This document shows, piece by piece, positions 17,807 to 26,676 of a DNA stretch of 64,000 nt. The stretch is from Paraconexibacter sp040581415. GTDB lineage: Bacteria; Actinomycetota; Thermoleophilia; Solirubrobacterales; Solirubrobacteraceae. The notes below the pieces were generated by a model, which was not told the origin of the DNA, did no database searches, and saw only the letters and a program-made list of their open reading frames with translations. Location: contig NZ_CP114014.1 in assembly GCF_040581415.1 (NCBI RefSeq), positions 5,580,001 through 5,644,000 on the forward strand. The letters run 5' to 3'. The position numbers and the translations under genes were made by a program. The number at the start of each line of letters is the position of its first letter. Positions within the stretch are counted from its first letter, which is position 1.

Positions 17807-18580
17807 ATGAGCGGCCCGACCTACGACCTGACCGGCCGCGTCGCACTGGTCACCGGCGCCGCCGGCGGGATGGGGCTGGACACCGCCCGCGCCTTCGCCG
17901 CCGCCGGCGCGGCGACCGTCCTCTCCGACGTCGACGGGGACGCGCTGGACCGCGCCGCCGGCCAGCTGTCGGCGGCGGGCCACCGCGCGCTCGCCGTCCG
18001 CTGCGACGTGTCCGACGAGGACCAGGTCGCGGCGCTCCTGCAGCGGGCCGTCGCCGAGTTCGGTCGGCTGGACATGGCCTTCAACAATGCCGGCATCATG
18101 CCGCCGCTCGCCGACGCCGCGGAGGAGCCGGCCGAGGCCTTCGATCGCGTCACGGCCATCAACCTGCGCGGCGTGTGGGCCTGCATGAAGCACGAGCTGC
18201 GCGTCATGCGCGAGCAGGACGGCGGCGGCGCGATCGTCAACAACTCCTCCCTCGGCGGCCTCGTCGGGAACCCAGGTCGCGCCGCGTATCACGCCACCAA
18301 GCACGGCGTCCTCGGCCTGACCAAGAGCGCCGCGCTGGAGTACGCCGGGCGGGGGGTGCAGATCAACGCGATCTGCCCAGGCACCATCGAGACACCGATG
18401 GTCGCCCGGATGATCGCCTCCGGGCAGCTGACCGAGCAGGACGCCATCGCCGGCACCCCGGCTGGTCGCCTCGGCCGCGGTGCGGACATCGCTGCGGCCG
18501 TGCTGTGGCTCTGCAGCCCTGCCGCGAGCTTCGTCCACGGCGTCGCGCTCCCCGTCGACGGCGGCTACACGGCCCGATGA
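17807..18580 (+). CDS. Short-chain dehydrogenase/reductase (SDR)
   Basis: The 257-residue classical SDR has the nucleotide-binding TGAAGGMG motif (about residues 16-23), NNAG, the catalytic Ser in NNSSLGG, and YHATK holding Tyr and Lys. CDVSDEDQ and the C-terminal LPVDGGYTAR are typical of NAD(P)-dependent oxidoreductases of the FabG group. The substrate is unknown. ATG 17807 is chosen; an in-frame GTG at 17786 would add seven residues. It overlaps the following lipoprotein gene by ATGA and is divergent from LysR, its likely regulator. Confidence 0.93.
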   Translation: MSGPTYDLTGRVALVTGAAGGMGLDTARAFAAAGAATVLSDVDGDALDRAAGQLSAAGHRALAVRCDVSDEDQVAALLQRAVAEFGRLDMAFNNAGIMPPLADAAEEPAEAFDRVTAINLRGVWACMKHELRVMREQDGGGAIVNNSSLGGLVGNPGRAAYHATKHGVLGLTKSAALEYAGRGVQINAICPGTIETPMVARMIASGQLTEQDAIAGTPAGRLGRGADIAAAVLWLCSPAASFVHGVALPVDGGYTAR

Positions 18581-19116
18581 CCGTGCGCACCCTCCGCATC
18601 ACCGCTCTCGCGGCCGCCTCGCTCCTCGCGCTGTCGTGCGGCGAGAGCTCCCAGGCGACCTCGGCCCCAGGCGCCGCCGTCGCACCACGCGCCACCCTCA
18701 CCGTCACCCCCCGCGCGCCGGCCGCACCAGCGGCGGCCCGCGCCCGTGTGCGGGGCGCCGTCGTGCGCTTCAGCGCCCGTGGCGTCCACGTCGACGTCAC
18801 GATTCGCTCCGACAGCCCGACCACCCGTGACCTGCTCGCCCGGCTGCCGCTGCGCATCGACCTCGAGGAGCTCTCCGGCCGCGAGAAGATCGCCTACCTC
18901 AGCCCCGGCCTGCGCACCAAGGGCTCCCCGGGATCGGATCCGAAGGACGGCGACCTCATCTACTACAGGCCCTGGGGCAACCTCGGCTTCTACTACGACG
19001 CGGCGGGCATCGGCTACTCCGACGAGACGATCAACCTCGGGACCTATCGCGCCACCCGACGGCAGCTCGACCGGCTGCAGGGTCGCGGCGTCACGGTCCG
19101 CGTGCTCCGCCGCTGA
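18577..19116 (+). CDS. Cyclophilin-like-fold lipoprotein
   Basis: This 179-residue protein has a signal peptide with lipobox LLALSC and then an Ala/Pro-rich spacer. The domain from about residue 60 matches the bacterial cyclophilin-like family: LLARLPLRIDLEELSGREKIAYL, GDLIYYRPWGNLGFYY, and a conserved Gly/Thr-rich close. The start overlaps the SDR stop by 4 bp, so both are probably made together. Related cyclophilin-like proteins often accompany redox enzymes. Peptidyl-prolyl isomerase activity has not been established for this subgroup and is not assumed. Confidence 0.85.
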   Translation: MTVRTLRITALAAASLLALSCGESSQATSAPGAAVAPRATLTVTPRAPAAPAAARARVRGAVVRFSARGVHVDVTIRSDSPTTRDLLARLPLRIDLEELSGREKIAYLSPGLRTKGSPGSDPKDGDLIYYRPWGNLGFYYDAAGIGYSDETINLGTYRATRRQLDRLQGRGVTVRVLRR

Positions 19117-19152
19117 TCGCCGCGACGCGTCCAGCGCTGCACGGCGCCCGAG

Positions 19153-19224
19153 TACCCCCGCCAGGAGTCGAACCTGGATCCACCGCTTAGGAGGCGGTTG
19201 TCTTATCCATTGGACTACGAGGGC
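19153..19224 (-). tRNA. tRNA-Arg(CCU)
   Basis: The minus strand folds into a full cloverleaf of 72 nt. The acceptor is GCCCTCG paired with CGGGGGT (two G-U pairs) plus discriminator A, the anticodon stem is ACCGC/GCGGT around CTCCTAA (anticodon CCT), and the T arm is CCAGG-TTCGACT-CCTGG. No CCA is encoded. It would read AGG codons, which are rare in this GC-rich sequence. Confidence 0.95.
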
Positions 19225-19348
19225 TGGCGGACCGGCGGCCCTGGGTAAGTCTGTCATCCCGGCGTCGCGGGGGTCAGGCGACCGGACACGTGAGCGGATC
19301 CTCACGGGCGCCGCGCACCATCGCCGACGGCGGGGGGTAGTCCACGCG

Positions 19349-21046
19349 ATGACCGACAGACCGATCAGCCGGGATCTCCGCGCCCGGCGCCGGGGCGACC
19401 GCGTCCCCGCCCTCGTCGGGCTGGTGGTCGCCGTCGCCGGCGGCGTCACCGTCGCCAGCGCCCTCACACCCGAGCTGCCGCAGCGCTTGGACGCCGTCGA
19501 CGACGTCCTGCCCCGCGACGTCGTCCTCGCCGCGCACGGCCTGTCGCTGCCGGCCGGGCTCGCCCTCGTGCTGATGGGCTACTACCTGGCCCGCCGGCGT
19601 CGCCGTGCCGCCCGCGTCGCGCTCGCGTTGCTGCTCGGGTCGGGCGCCCTCAACCTCATGAAGGGGCTCGACGTGGAGGAGGCTGCCGCGTCGTGGGCCG
19701 CCGCCGCACTCGTCTGGTGGGCGCGCGACGCCTTCTGCGCCACGCGCATCGACGGGCGGCTGCGGACCGCGCTCGTCCGGGTGGCCGCCGTCTGGGCCGG
19801 CACCCTCACCGCCGCCTCGCTGACGGCCCTCGCCGCCGGGCACTGGATCACGCCGACCCCGAGTCTGGGCTCCGCGGTGGCCGACGCGGCCCGGATCGTC
19901 GGCCTGGTTGGCCCGCGGCTCGAGGTCAGCGGGCCCGTCGCCTGGCTCAACTGGGGCCTGGCCGCGCTCGGTGCGAGCGCCCTGGTCACCAGCGCCTGGG
20001 TCCTCTTCCGGCCGCTGCGCGATCCCGTCCACCTACCCAGCGCCGGGGCCCGTGCCGCGGCCGCGCAGCTGGTCCGCTCGCACGGCGTCGACACCCTCAG
20101 CTTCTTCAAGCTCCGCGACGACGTCGACTACCTGCGCTCGGAGGACGGACGCGCGCTGCTGGCCTACCGGGTCGAGAACGGCGTGCTCCTGGTGGCCGGC
20201 AACCCGGTCGGCGCCCCGGACGCGGTGCCGCAACTGGTGCGCGAGGCGTGCGTGCTGGCCGAGGTCCGCGGGCTGCGGCTCGGTGTGGTCGGTGCCTGCG
20301 GGAAGATGGCGGAGCTGTGGGGCGCTGCCGGCCTGCGGTCCTTCTACCTCGGGGACGAGGCCGTCGTGGACACCCGTGTCTTCGCGGTCGACAAGAAGCG
20401 CCGCAAGAAGGTCCGCCAGGCGGTCAACCGGGTCGAGCGGGCCGGCTACACGATCGCGCTGGCCCGGGGCGAGGACCTGGACGACGCCGCCGTCGCCGAG
20501 CTCGAGGCGGTCAGCGACCGGTGGCGCGCCGGTGCACCGGAACGCGGCTTCTCGATGGCGATGGACTCGATCGGGGGCGCGCACCTGCCCGCGAGCCTCG
20601 TCGTCACCGCGCGCGACGAGCACGGGGCAGTCCGCGGGTTCCTCCACTTCGTCCCCACCTACGGGCGCGCCGCGGCGTCGCTCAGCTTCATGCGCCGGGA
20701 CCGGGAGGACGTCCCGAACGGGCTCAACGACGCGCTCATCGTCCGCTCCGTGGAGCTGCTTCGCGACGAGTGCGGCGTCGAGGAGGTGTCGCTCAACTTC
20801 GCGGCCTTCGCCCGGCTGCTCCACAGCCCGGAGGGGACCTGGGAGCGCTGCCTCGGCCGCCTCGCGAAGGTGCTCAACCCGTTCTTCCAGATCGAGTCGC
20901 TGTACCGCTTCAACGCGAAGTTCTCCCCGCGCTGGGTCCCGCGGTACCTCTGCTACGAGGGCTCGCTCCTCGGCTGGACGCAGACGAGCCTGGCCGCCGC
21001 GTGGGCGGAGGGGCAGATCCCGAAGCCGTCACTCGGCCGCAGCTGA
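19349..21046 (+). CDS. DUF2156 / phosphatidylglycerol lysyltransferase-like membrane protein
   Basis: The 565-residue protein has about six membrane helices in residues 20-215 and then a cytoplasmic DUF2156 domain (about 240-555) with FFKLRDDVDYLRSEDGRALLAYRV, PVGAPDAVP and SFMRRDREDVPNGLNDALIVR. This domain is the aminoacyl-transferase half of MprF/LysX proteins, which attach lysine or alanine to phosphatidylglycerol. The membrane part is much shorter than the 14-helix flippase module of full MprF, so it may only transfer, or act on another substrate. The ATG is the first in-frame start past the tRNA. Confidence 0.85.
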   Translation: MTDRPISRDLRARRRGDRVPALVGLVVAVAGGVTVASALTPELPQRLDAVDDVLPRDVVLAAHGLSLPAGLALVLMGYYLARRRRRAARVALALLLGSGALNLMKGLDVEEAAASWAAAALVWWARDAFCATRIDGRLRTALVRVAAVWAGTLTAASLTALAAGHWITPTPSLGSAVADAARIVGLVGPRLEVSGPVAWLNWGLAALGASALVTSAWVLFRPLRDPVHLPSAGARAAAAQLVRSHGVDTLSFFKLRDDVDYLRSEDGRALLAYRVENGVLLVAGNPVGAPDAVPQLVREACVLAEVRGLRLGVVGACGKMAELWGAAGLRSFYLGDEAVVDTRVFAVDKKRRKKVRQAVNRVERAGYTIALARGEDLDDAAVAELEAVSDRWRAGAPERGFSMAMDSIGGAHLPASLVVTARDEHGAVRGFLHFVPTYGRAAASLSFMRRDREDVPNGLNDALIVRSVELLRDECGVEEVSLNFAAFARLLHSPEGTWERCLGRLAKVLNPFFQIESLYRFNAKFSPRWVPRYLCYEGSLLGWTQTSLAAAWAEGQIPKPSLGRS

Positions 21047-21059
21047 GCGACGGGGCCCG

Positions 21060-21623
21060 TCAGCGGTCGGTGCGCTCGGGGTGCACGTCGTCGATCGTCG
21101 CGAGCGGGACGTACGGCACCCCCGGAGCGGCGGCCGCGATCGCCTCGCCACCGCCGGCGAGGCGGTCCAGGACGCTGATGATCCCGACGATCGGGATCCC
21201 CGCCTCCTTGAACGCGTCGATCGCCTTGATGGTCGAGCCGCCGGTGCTGACGACGTCCTCGACGATGCAGACCGTGTCCCCGTCCTCCGGCAGCGGGCCC
21301 TCGATGCGCCGGGAGAGGCCGTGCTGCTTGACCTCCTTGCGCACGAAGAACGCCTTGCCGGGGAAGCCGCCGGCCAGCGCCGCGCAGGCGACCGGGTCCG
21401 CCCCCATCGTGAGCCCGCCGACCGCGGTCGCACCCCACGCCGTGGCCTGGGCCGCGACCAGCTCGCCGAGGGCCGCGAAGCCCGCCGGCAGCAGCGTCGC
21501 GCGCTTGGCGTCGACGTAGTACTGGGCGACGATGCCCGAGGTCAGCGTCACCTCCCCGAGGACCAGCGCGTGGGTCCGCAGCTCGGCGATCAGCCGCTGC
21601 CTGGCGTCCTGGGAGGCGTCCAT
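21060..21623 (-). CDS. pyrE: Orotate phosphoribosyltransferase
   Basis: This 187-residue PyrE of the pyrimidine pathway converts orotate and PRPP to OMP. It shows the PRPP loop VCIVEDVVSTGGST, the flexible-loop lysines in FVRKEVKQHG, and SGIVAQYYVDAKRATL near the N-terminus. The start lies 10 nt after a TAGGGT box (21634-21639, minus strand). It is convergent with the DUF2156 gene and isolated from other pyr genes in this window. Confidence 0.95.
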   Translation of the reverse strand: MDASQDARQRLIAELRTHALVLGEVTLTSGIVAQYYVDAKRATLLPAGFAALGELVAAQATAWGATAVGGLTMGADPVACAALAGGFPGKAFFVRKEVKQHGLSRRIEGPLPEDGDTVCIVEDVVSTGGSTIKAIDAFKEAGIPIVGIISVLDRLAGGGEAIAAAAPGVPYVPLATIDDVHPERTDR

Positions 21624-21699
21624 CGTCGGCGGGACCCTAGTCCAAACGCTTCGTCGATCGCTCACGGTCGGCCGCCGTTCTGCCGTTACCCGCCGGGAG

Positions 21700-22086
21700 A
21701 TGTTCGCCACCCCGCTCCGGTTCCTCTCCATCTTCTGCTCCGCCGTCGTGCTGCTGTCGCTCGGCGGCTTCGCCATCGACCAGGCGCGCGCCGGATCCAA
21801 CGAGAGCCAGGCCGGCATCGCCCGCAGCGGCGAGCAGGTCGACTCCGAGGACGCGGCGAGCTACGCGAAGCCCACGCCCGCCGAGGAGAAGGCCCGCGAG
21901 ACCGCGAACTCGAGCGTCCGCGAGGTCCTCGACGACGCCAACGACGTCGTCATCGCGCCGTTCGCGTCGATCGGCGACGGGAGCGACAGCGGCTGGGGCC
22001 GGCGCGGCATCCCCGCGCTGATCGCACTGCTGGTCTACGGCTTCGGCTTCGGCTTCCTGGCGCGGTTCGCGACCGGCCGCGGCTGA
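21700..22086 (+). CDS. Small membrane-anchored hypothetical protein
   Basis: This unrecognised 128-residue protein has an N-terminal hydrophobic segment (FLSIFCSAVVLLSLGGFAI, a signal anchor), an acidic/polar middle rich in Glu, Ser and Ala (about 30-90), and a C-terminal hydrophobic helix (ALIALLVYGFGFGFLARFA). Both ends would sit in the membrane with the charged loop outside. The ATG is taken because it opens the hydrophobic segment. Confidence 0.65.
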   Translation: MFATPLRFLSIFCSAVVLLSLGGFAIDQARAGSNESQAGIARSGEQVDSEDAASYAKPTPAEEKARETANSSVREVLDDANDVVIAPFASIGDGSDSGWGRRGIPALIALLVYGFGFGFLARFATGRG

Positions 22087-22104
22087 CCCCGGGTCGTCCG
22101 GCGG

Positions 22105-23190
22105 CTAGCCCGCGAGGGCCGCTGCGGCCTTCGGCGGCAGCCCGTCCGACCCGAGCTCCACCCGCTGCTCGCCGATCCAGTCGTCCAGGACCTGCCACTG
22201 CGCGTAGAGCCACTCGGTCCGGCCCTGCTCGTCCGCCGGTACGGCGGACCCCGGGTGCCGCCAGAGCTTCACGCGGACCGTCGTCCCCACCAGGCCGCCG
22301 GACCAGATGTCGCTGATGTACTCGAACCCGTCGAGGCCGACGTGGCCGCAGAAGACCACGTCCGCGCGCCCGGCCGACTCGTCCAGCAGTGCCAGCGGAC
22401 CACCGAGGCGCGGCGGCAGGACGTGCCGCAGCCGGTTCGCCAGGGGCGCGACCAGCGGCTGGCGCTCGGCGATCGTCGCCTGCGCCTTCGCGAGCTTCGC
22501 CGCCGTGTGGCGGGTGCCCTCGGGGTAGATCAGGATGCCCTCGTCCGGCCCGAGGTCGACCGCCAGCTTGCGGACCTGCGCGAGCTCGGCGTCCGGGTCC
22601 TTCGAGGCCCGGCGCACGAACGTCGTCGGCACCATGCGGCCGCCGACGTCGATCGTGGGGATCATCTGCAGCTCGCGCTTGAGGACGAAGCGCAGGCCGA
22701 TCCCGTGCGCCTTGCCGATCACGGCGTCCGGCATCGTGTTGTCGATGATCGAGGCGTGCCGGATGAAGATGAGCACCGGCCCTGGCCCGCCGTGCTCGAT
22801 CCCGTCGACCTCGAGCTTGAGGCCGAAGAGGACGCGGACGCCGCCGAAGTGGCCGCCGGCCCAGCGGATGCGCGTGCGGTAGACCCAGCGGCGCCGGCGC
22901 GGGTGATCGGCCACGAACGGGCCGCCGGTGGTGAGCCAGCTCACCAGCAGCGACGTCATCCCGAGCATCTCACCGGCCAGGAACCACCAGGCGAAGAGCA
23001 GCAGCCGGGTCGCCATCCACGGCTTGCGCCGCCGCAGCCACAGCGCGGCGTCGACGACCACGGCCGCGACCAGCAGCACCGGGAACAGGACCGTGACGAG
23101 GACGAACGCCAGCGCCTCGGCAGCGATGCCCCGGGTGCGGCGCACGTAGCGCGCGCCGGCGGGACCGTCGTCAGGCAGGAGAGGACCCAC
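22105..23190 (-). CDS. 1-acyl-glycerol-3-phosphate acyltransferase-like (PlsC family)
   Basis: The 361-residue protein has two to three N-terminal membrane helices and a PlsC domain with the catalytic HX4D (RHASIID) near residue 145 and the glycerophosphate-binding YPEGTR near residue 220. It would acylate lysophosphatidate or another acceptor at the inner membrane. It is longer than canonical PlsC. The GTG start is set by TAGGCT 7 nt upstream. It is the downstream neighbour of the L,D-transpeptidase gene on the same strand. Confidence 0.9.
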   Translation of the reverse strand: MGPLLPDDGPAGARYVRRTRGIAAEALAFVLVTVLFPVLLVAAVVVDAALWLRRRKPWMATRLLLFAWWFLAGEMLGMTSLLVSWLTTGGPFVADHPRRRRWVYRTRIRWAGGHFGGVRVLFGLKLEVDGIEHGGPGPVLIFIRHASIIDNTMPDAVIGKAHGIGLRFVLKRELQMIPTIDVGGRMVPTTFVRRASKDPDAELAQVRKLAVDLGPDEGILIYPEGTRHTAAKLAKAQATIAERQPLVAPLANRLRHVLPPRLGGPLALLDESAGRADVVFCGHVGLDGFEYISDIWSGGLVGTTVRVKLWRHPGSAVPADEQGRTEWLYAQWQVLDDWIGEQRVELGSDGLPPKAAAALAG

Positions 23191-23197
23191 GCGGCGG

Positions 23198-23203
23198 AGC
23201 CTA
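23198..23203 (-). promoter_or_regulatory. -10 box (TAGGCT) of the PlsC-family gene
   Basis: On the minus strand TAGGCT ends 7 nt before GTG 23190, within the short gap after the L,D-transpeptidase stop. It indicates an independent leaderless transcript. Confidence 0.5.
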
Positions 23204-23229
23204 TATCCGCCGCGTCACGAGACGGCGCG

Positions 23230-24261
23230 TCAGCGGTAGTAGGTGTCCACGATCGTGCCGTGGTCGACCCAGTCGAAGATCGACTTGGCGTCCGGGACCG
23301 GGACCCGCAGGCAGCCGTGACTCGCGTTGTAGGTCGGCACCGACGAGTACCCGTGGATCGCGTACCCGCGGATGAAGTAGCTCGAGTGGACCATGCCCTT
23401 GGCGTTCGTCCCGAAGTCCTTGCGGTAGACGCGGAAGGTGCCGAGGATGGTCGGCGTCGAGGGGGCGCCCGAGGACGTCGGGTAGATGCGCTCGACCTTG
23501 CCGCCCTTGCCGATCAGCGCCAGCACCTGGTGGGTGATGTCGCCCTCGATGTGCCGGCCGTGGTTCGGGAACTTCACCTTGAACCCGCCGCCGCCGGCCG
23601 CCATCTTCTGGAAGAAGGGCTTGTCGGCGCTGGCGATCCGGCTCATCCCGGTCAGCTTGCGGAACGCGACGACCGCGCGGATCGTGTGGCCGTCCATCCG
23701 GCCGTTGACGTCGACGACGTACTTGAGCGCCTTCAGGCGGCTCTGCAGGATCCGGACCTTGCGGCCCTGCGACCCCTGCGGCACGGCGCGCGGGAGGACG
23801 TCGACGGCGACCTGCTTCGCGCGGGCCGAGGCCTGCGCGGGCGTCGTCAGGTGCGAGGCGTTGACGTGCAGCGTCCCGGCCGACTTCGGCTTGTAGGCGA
23901 TCAGGAAGCGGCCGGCCTGGCCGTTGCCCATCTTCTGGATCGTGCGGCTGACCGACATGACCGACTTGCCGGCCTGGTCGATGCGGACCGTGACCTTCTG
24001 CCCGGGGACGTAGGGCGTGACCGTGCCGCGCAGGCGGATGCTGCTGCCGGTGAGCACGGTCGCCCGCTTGCCGACGCGCTCGGCGACGACGACGATCTTC
24101 GCCTTCTTCTGGACGACCGCCGGCTTGGCCGGCGGCGACGCCGGCGCGGGCGTCGTGGGCGTCGTCGGGGCGGGCGGGACCCCGGGGAGCTGGGCGCCGG
24201 CGGCCGCCGGGGCCAGCAAGGCAGGGACGAAGGCGAGGGGGAGCAGGCGGCGCGGAGTCAT
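23230..24261 (-). CDS. L,D-transpeptidase (YkuD) with peptidoglycan-binding domain
   Basis: This 343-residue exported enzyme has a signal peptide ending at AAGAQ and a Pro/Thr-rich linker. A beta-sandwich Ig-like region follows (about 60-160), then a peptidoglycan-binding-type helical segment (VRILQSRLKALKYVVDVNGRMD), then the YkuD domain. The catalytic block is present: HGYSSVPTYNASHGCLRV with the nucleophilic Cys in SHGC. It would form 3-3 crosslinks in the cell wall or anchor proteins to it. A TACGAT box lies 11 nt upstream of the ATG. Confidence 0.95.
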   Translation of the reverse strand: MTPRRLLPLAFVPALLAPAAAGAQLPGVPPAPTTPTTPAPASPPAKPAVVQKKAKIVVVAERVGKRATVLTGSSIRLRGTVTPYVPGQKVTVRIDQAGKSVMSVSRTIQKMGNGQAGRFLIAYKPKSAGTLHVNASHLTTPAQASARAKQVAVDVLPRAVPQGSQGRKVRILQSRLKALKYVVDVNGRMDGHTIRAVVAFRKLTGMSRIASADKPFFQKMAAGGGGFKVKFPNHGRHIEGDITHQVLALIGKGGKVERIYPTSSGAPSTPTILGTFRVYRKDFGTNAKGMVHSSYFIRGYAIHGYSSVPTYNASHGCLRVPVPDAKSIFDWVDHGTIVDTYYR

Positions 24262-24318
24262 GGGCGGCGCGCATCGTATCGCGAGACGGCACGGGTTCCG
24301 CGCTGGTCGGCCTGCGAT

Positions 24319-25209
24319 TCAGACCGGCGAGAGCTCTGGTGGTGCGGGCCCGAACCGCTGCCTGACGAGCCAGGCGAGCGACGTCAGGACCGCCATGACC
24401 GCGACGGCGAACGGCAGGATCTGCCAGTCCCAGCCCACGTCAGGGGCGCTGCCGAAGGCGACGCAGTTGTTGAGCGCGTGCAGCGCGATGCACGGGTAGA
24501 GCGAGCGCGTCCGCAGGTAGAGCAGGCACAGCAGGGCTCCGAAGACCGACAGCGGCGCGAGCGCGTAAAGCGGCGAGGAGGCGACGTGCAGCAGGCCGAA
24601 GAGCAGCCCGGTGAGGGCCACCGCGGGCCACGTCCCCTTCCAGTTGCGCAGCGCCGGGAACACGTAGCCGCGGAACAGGATCTCCTCGGCGATCGGCGCG
24701 AAGATCGTCACCAGGACCGCCGTGGCCACCAGGGCGGCGGTGCTCTCCTCGACCCCGAGCGACTCCGGGAGCTTCTCCGCCTTGGTGTTGCCGGTGATCA
24801 CGCCCCACGCGAGGCTGAAGACGAAGATCGCCAGGAACGCCAGGGCCGTCCACCCGATCGCGGGCTTCAGCCGGGTCGACCGCAGGCCGAACTGCCACGC
24901 GAAGACCGGCTTGCGCAGGGACGCGAACAGCACCACGGCGACGACGAACACGATGTCCTGGGCGTAGGTCGCGGTGATGGAGACGGACGGGGGGACGTCG
25001 TCCAGGTCGGCGCCGAAGATCGCCGCGATGATCCCGATGACCAGGCCGGCGGCCAGAGAGCCGAGCAGCGCCGCGGGGATGATCGCGATCGCGGTGATCG
25101 GGGACCACAGGGGGCGGCCGCTGGCCGGCGCGACGGGGGCCGGGCGGTCGTTGGGGTCCGGCGGCAGCCAGTTGGTCGGGGCCTCGGCGGGCGGCGGCGG
25201 CGTGCTCAT
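24319..25209 (-). CDS. CPBP-family intramembrane metalloprotease
   Basis: This 296-residue protein has a Pro-rich cytoplasmic N-terminus and about eight membrane helices. The Abi/CPBP catalytic motifs are all present: PIAEEILFRG (EEx3R), LLFGLLHVAS (second motif His) and ALHALNNC (HxxxN). The family includes CAAX-processing and other membrane proteases; in bacteria substrates are mostly unknown. TACCCT sits 10 nt upstream of the ATG. Confidence 0.92.
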   Translation of the reverse strand: MSTPPPPAEAPTNWLPPDPNDRPAPVAPASGRPLWSPITAIAIIPAALLGSLAAGLVIGIIAAIFGADLDDVPPSVSITATYAQDIVFVVAVVLFASLRKPVFAWQFGLRSTRLKPAIGWTALAFLAIFVFSLAWGVITGNTKAEKLPESLGVEESTAALVATAVLVTIFAPIAEEILFRGYVFPALRNWKGTWPAVALTGLLFGLLHVASSPLYALAPLSVFGALLCLLYLRTRSLYPCIALHALNNCVAFGSAPDVGWDWQILPFAVAVMAVLTSLAWLVRQRFGPAPPELSPV

Positions 25210-25294
25210 CGGCCTGCCGAGGGTAGAGGACGGGCGCCTGGACCGGCTCCGGTGATCGGGCCTACGGCGCGTGCCTCACGGGTGAAAGGCCGCT

Positions 25295-25759
25295 TCAGCG
25301 GGCGGCGCTGACGGTGCGCGAGTCGTAGAGCGAGCTCGTGACCTCGCCGGTCTCGTAGGCGACCTGCGCGAGGAAGCTGGTCGCGGGCCGGCCCTTGACG
25401 CGGCGCGGCGCGGCGACGCGGCAGATCAGGTATCCGTCCCCGTCGGTGGCCCTGGCGCAGGTGCCGGCGACGCGCCGGCCGCCCGTGCGGTCGAACGCGG
25501 TGACGGTGACCGTCACGTAGCGGCCGGGCACCGCCTCGGCGGCGGCGGCCGATGCCCCGCGGAGCGTCCGCGTGGCGGCGTAGGTCCGGACCTTGACGGT
25601 GATCTTCCCGGCGGGTCCGGCCTGCTGGACGGCGGAGACGACGCTCAGGCGGGTGGGCCACGGCGAGGACGGGACCGTCTCGTCGGCGGCGGCGGCGGCG
25701 CCCGGCAGGAAGGCGAGGACAAGAGCGGAGGTGGCGGTGATGAGAGCGGTGCGCAGCAT
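25295..25759 (-). CDS. Small secreted hypothetical protein
   Basis: This 154-residue product has a clear signal peptide (MLRTALITATSALVLAFLPGAAAAA) and a beta-rich mature part of alternating Val/Thr/Arg residues with two cysteines (GTCARATDGDGYLICRV) that could form a disulfide. I do not recognise the family. The ATG that opens the signal peptide is used. Confidence 0.7.
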   Translation of the reverse strand: MLRTALITATSALVLAFLPGAAAAADETVPSSPWPTRLSVVSAVQQAGPAGKITVKVRTYAATRTLRGASAAAAEAVPGRYVTVTVTAFDRTGGRRVAGTCARATDGDGYLICRVAAPRRVKGRPATSFLAQVAYETGEVTSSLYDSRTVSAAR

Positions 25760-25917
25760 GGTGATCCTCGGGCGGGGTGGTGTCAGCAGCCTCCTGGCGG
25801 CGGGGCGCGCGATCTGTGCGCCCGCACACGCCTGGGCTGTGCCGTCGGTCACTCAACGGCCGGTCCGCGCGGGAATTACGCGGCCGCATTCCCACCCGAC
25901 ACCCCGCGCGTCCGTCT
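25760..25917. other. Intergenic region between secreted protein and HAD genes
   Basis: No gene or obvious hairpin is seen. It should contain the 3' end of the HAD transcript and the promoter of the secreted-protein gene, but no box could be assigned. Confidence 0.4.
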
Positions 25918-26676
25918 TCAGACCAGGTCGAGCAGGCCCCGTAGGTCCGGAAGCACCGGCACGCCCGCCGGGACCGGTCCCCCGTCGTCCACCGACCGCA
26001 GCTCGTCCCCGTCCCGCTGGACCAGCACCGGCCGGACCCCCGCGGCCAGGGCCCCGGCCACGTCGGCCGCGACGCTGTCGCCCACGTGCAGCGCCGCCGC
26101 GGGCTCCACGCCGCCGGCGAGCTCGAGCGCCCGGGCGAAGAGCCCCGGGTGGGGCTTCGCGACCCCCTCGACCGCCGAGACCGCAGCCCCGTCCAGCAAC
26201 CGGTCGAGGCCCGTCTCCGCGAGGACGTCGTGCAGAGACAGGTCCCAGTTGCTGCACACCACGAGCGCGAGGCCCCGTGTCCGCAGCGCCCGGAGGACCG
26301 TCGCCGCCTCCGGATACGCGGTGAAGCGGAAGCAGCGCAGCAGGACGTCATCCACCATCGCCGCGTCCCCGATCGCGCCGAGGTCGTGGCCCGCGGCGCC
26401 CAGCGAGCCGCGCATCACCCGGCCGCACTCGGCGCGGACGTCCGCGAGCCCGGCCGCCGTTCCCGCCCGGTGGTGCTCGGCCCGGTAGTGGCCCATCTCG
26501 GCCGCGACGGCCCGGCCCGCCTCCGCCGGGGTCACGTGCACCCCGAATCCTGCGAGCGCGGTGACCAGCGCCGGCGCCGGCGGCTCGAGGCCGACCAGCG
26601 TCCCCAGCGCGTCCAGCAGCACCGCGCGCACCGGCGCTGCCTGCTCGCGGGGACCTGAAGTACCGTCAGCGACCAT
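25918..26676 (-). CDS. HAD-superfamily hydrolase
   Basis: This soluble protein has HAD motifs in order: LLDALGTLV (motif I, nucleophile Asp), VVCSNWD (motif II Ser/Asn), KPHPGLF (motif III Lys) and HVGDSVAADVAGALAAG (motif IV Asp). Motif I reads DALGT, so the second Asp that normally acts as acid/base is Leu; this occurs in some HAD lineages and may affect phosphatase activity. ATG 26676 is used. GTG 26631 (giving MRAVLLDALGT) is a credible alternative, since the ATG lies inside the divergent gene's start region. Confidence 0.88.
   Translation of the reverse strand: MVADGTSGPREQAAPVRAVLLDALGTLVGLEPPAPALVTALAGFGVHVTPAEAGRAVAAEMGHYRAEHHRAGTAAGLADVRAECGRVMRGSLGAAGHDLGAIGDAAMVDDVLLRCFRFTAYPEAATVLRALRTRGLALVVCSNWDLSLHDVLAETGLDRLLDGAAVSAVEGVAKPHPGLFARALELAGGVEPAAALHVGDSVAADVAGALAAGVRPVLVQRDGDELRSVDDGGPVPAGVPVLPDLRGLLDLV

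Noticed and set aside
22255..25311. Long plus-strand open frame of about 1000 codons
   Set aside because: It runs antisense to PlsC, the L,D-transpeptidase and the CPBP protease, each of which shows clear motifs.
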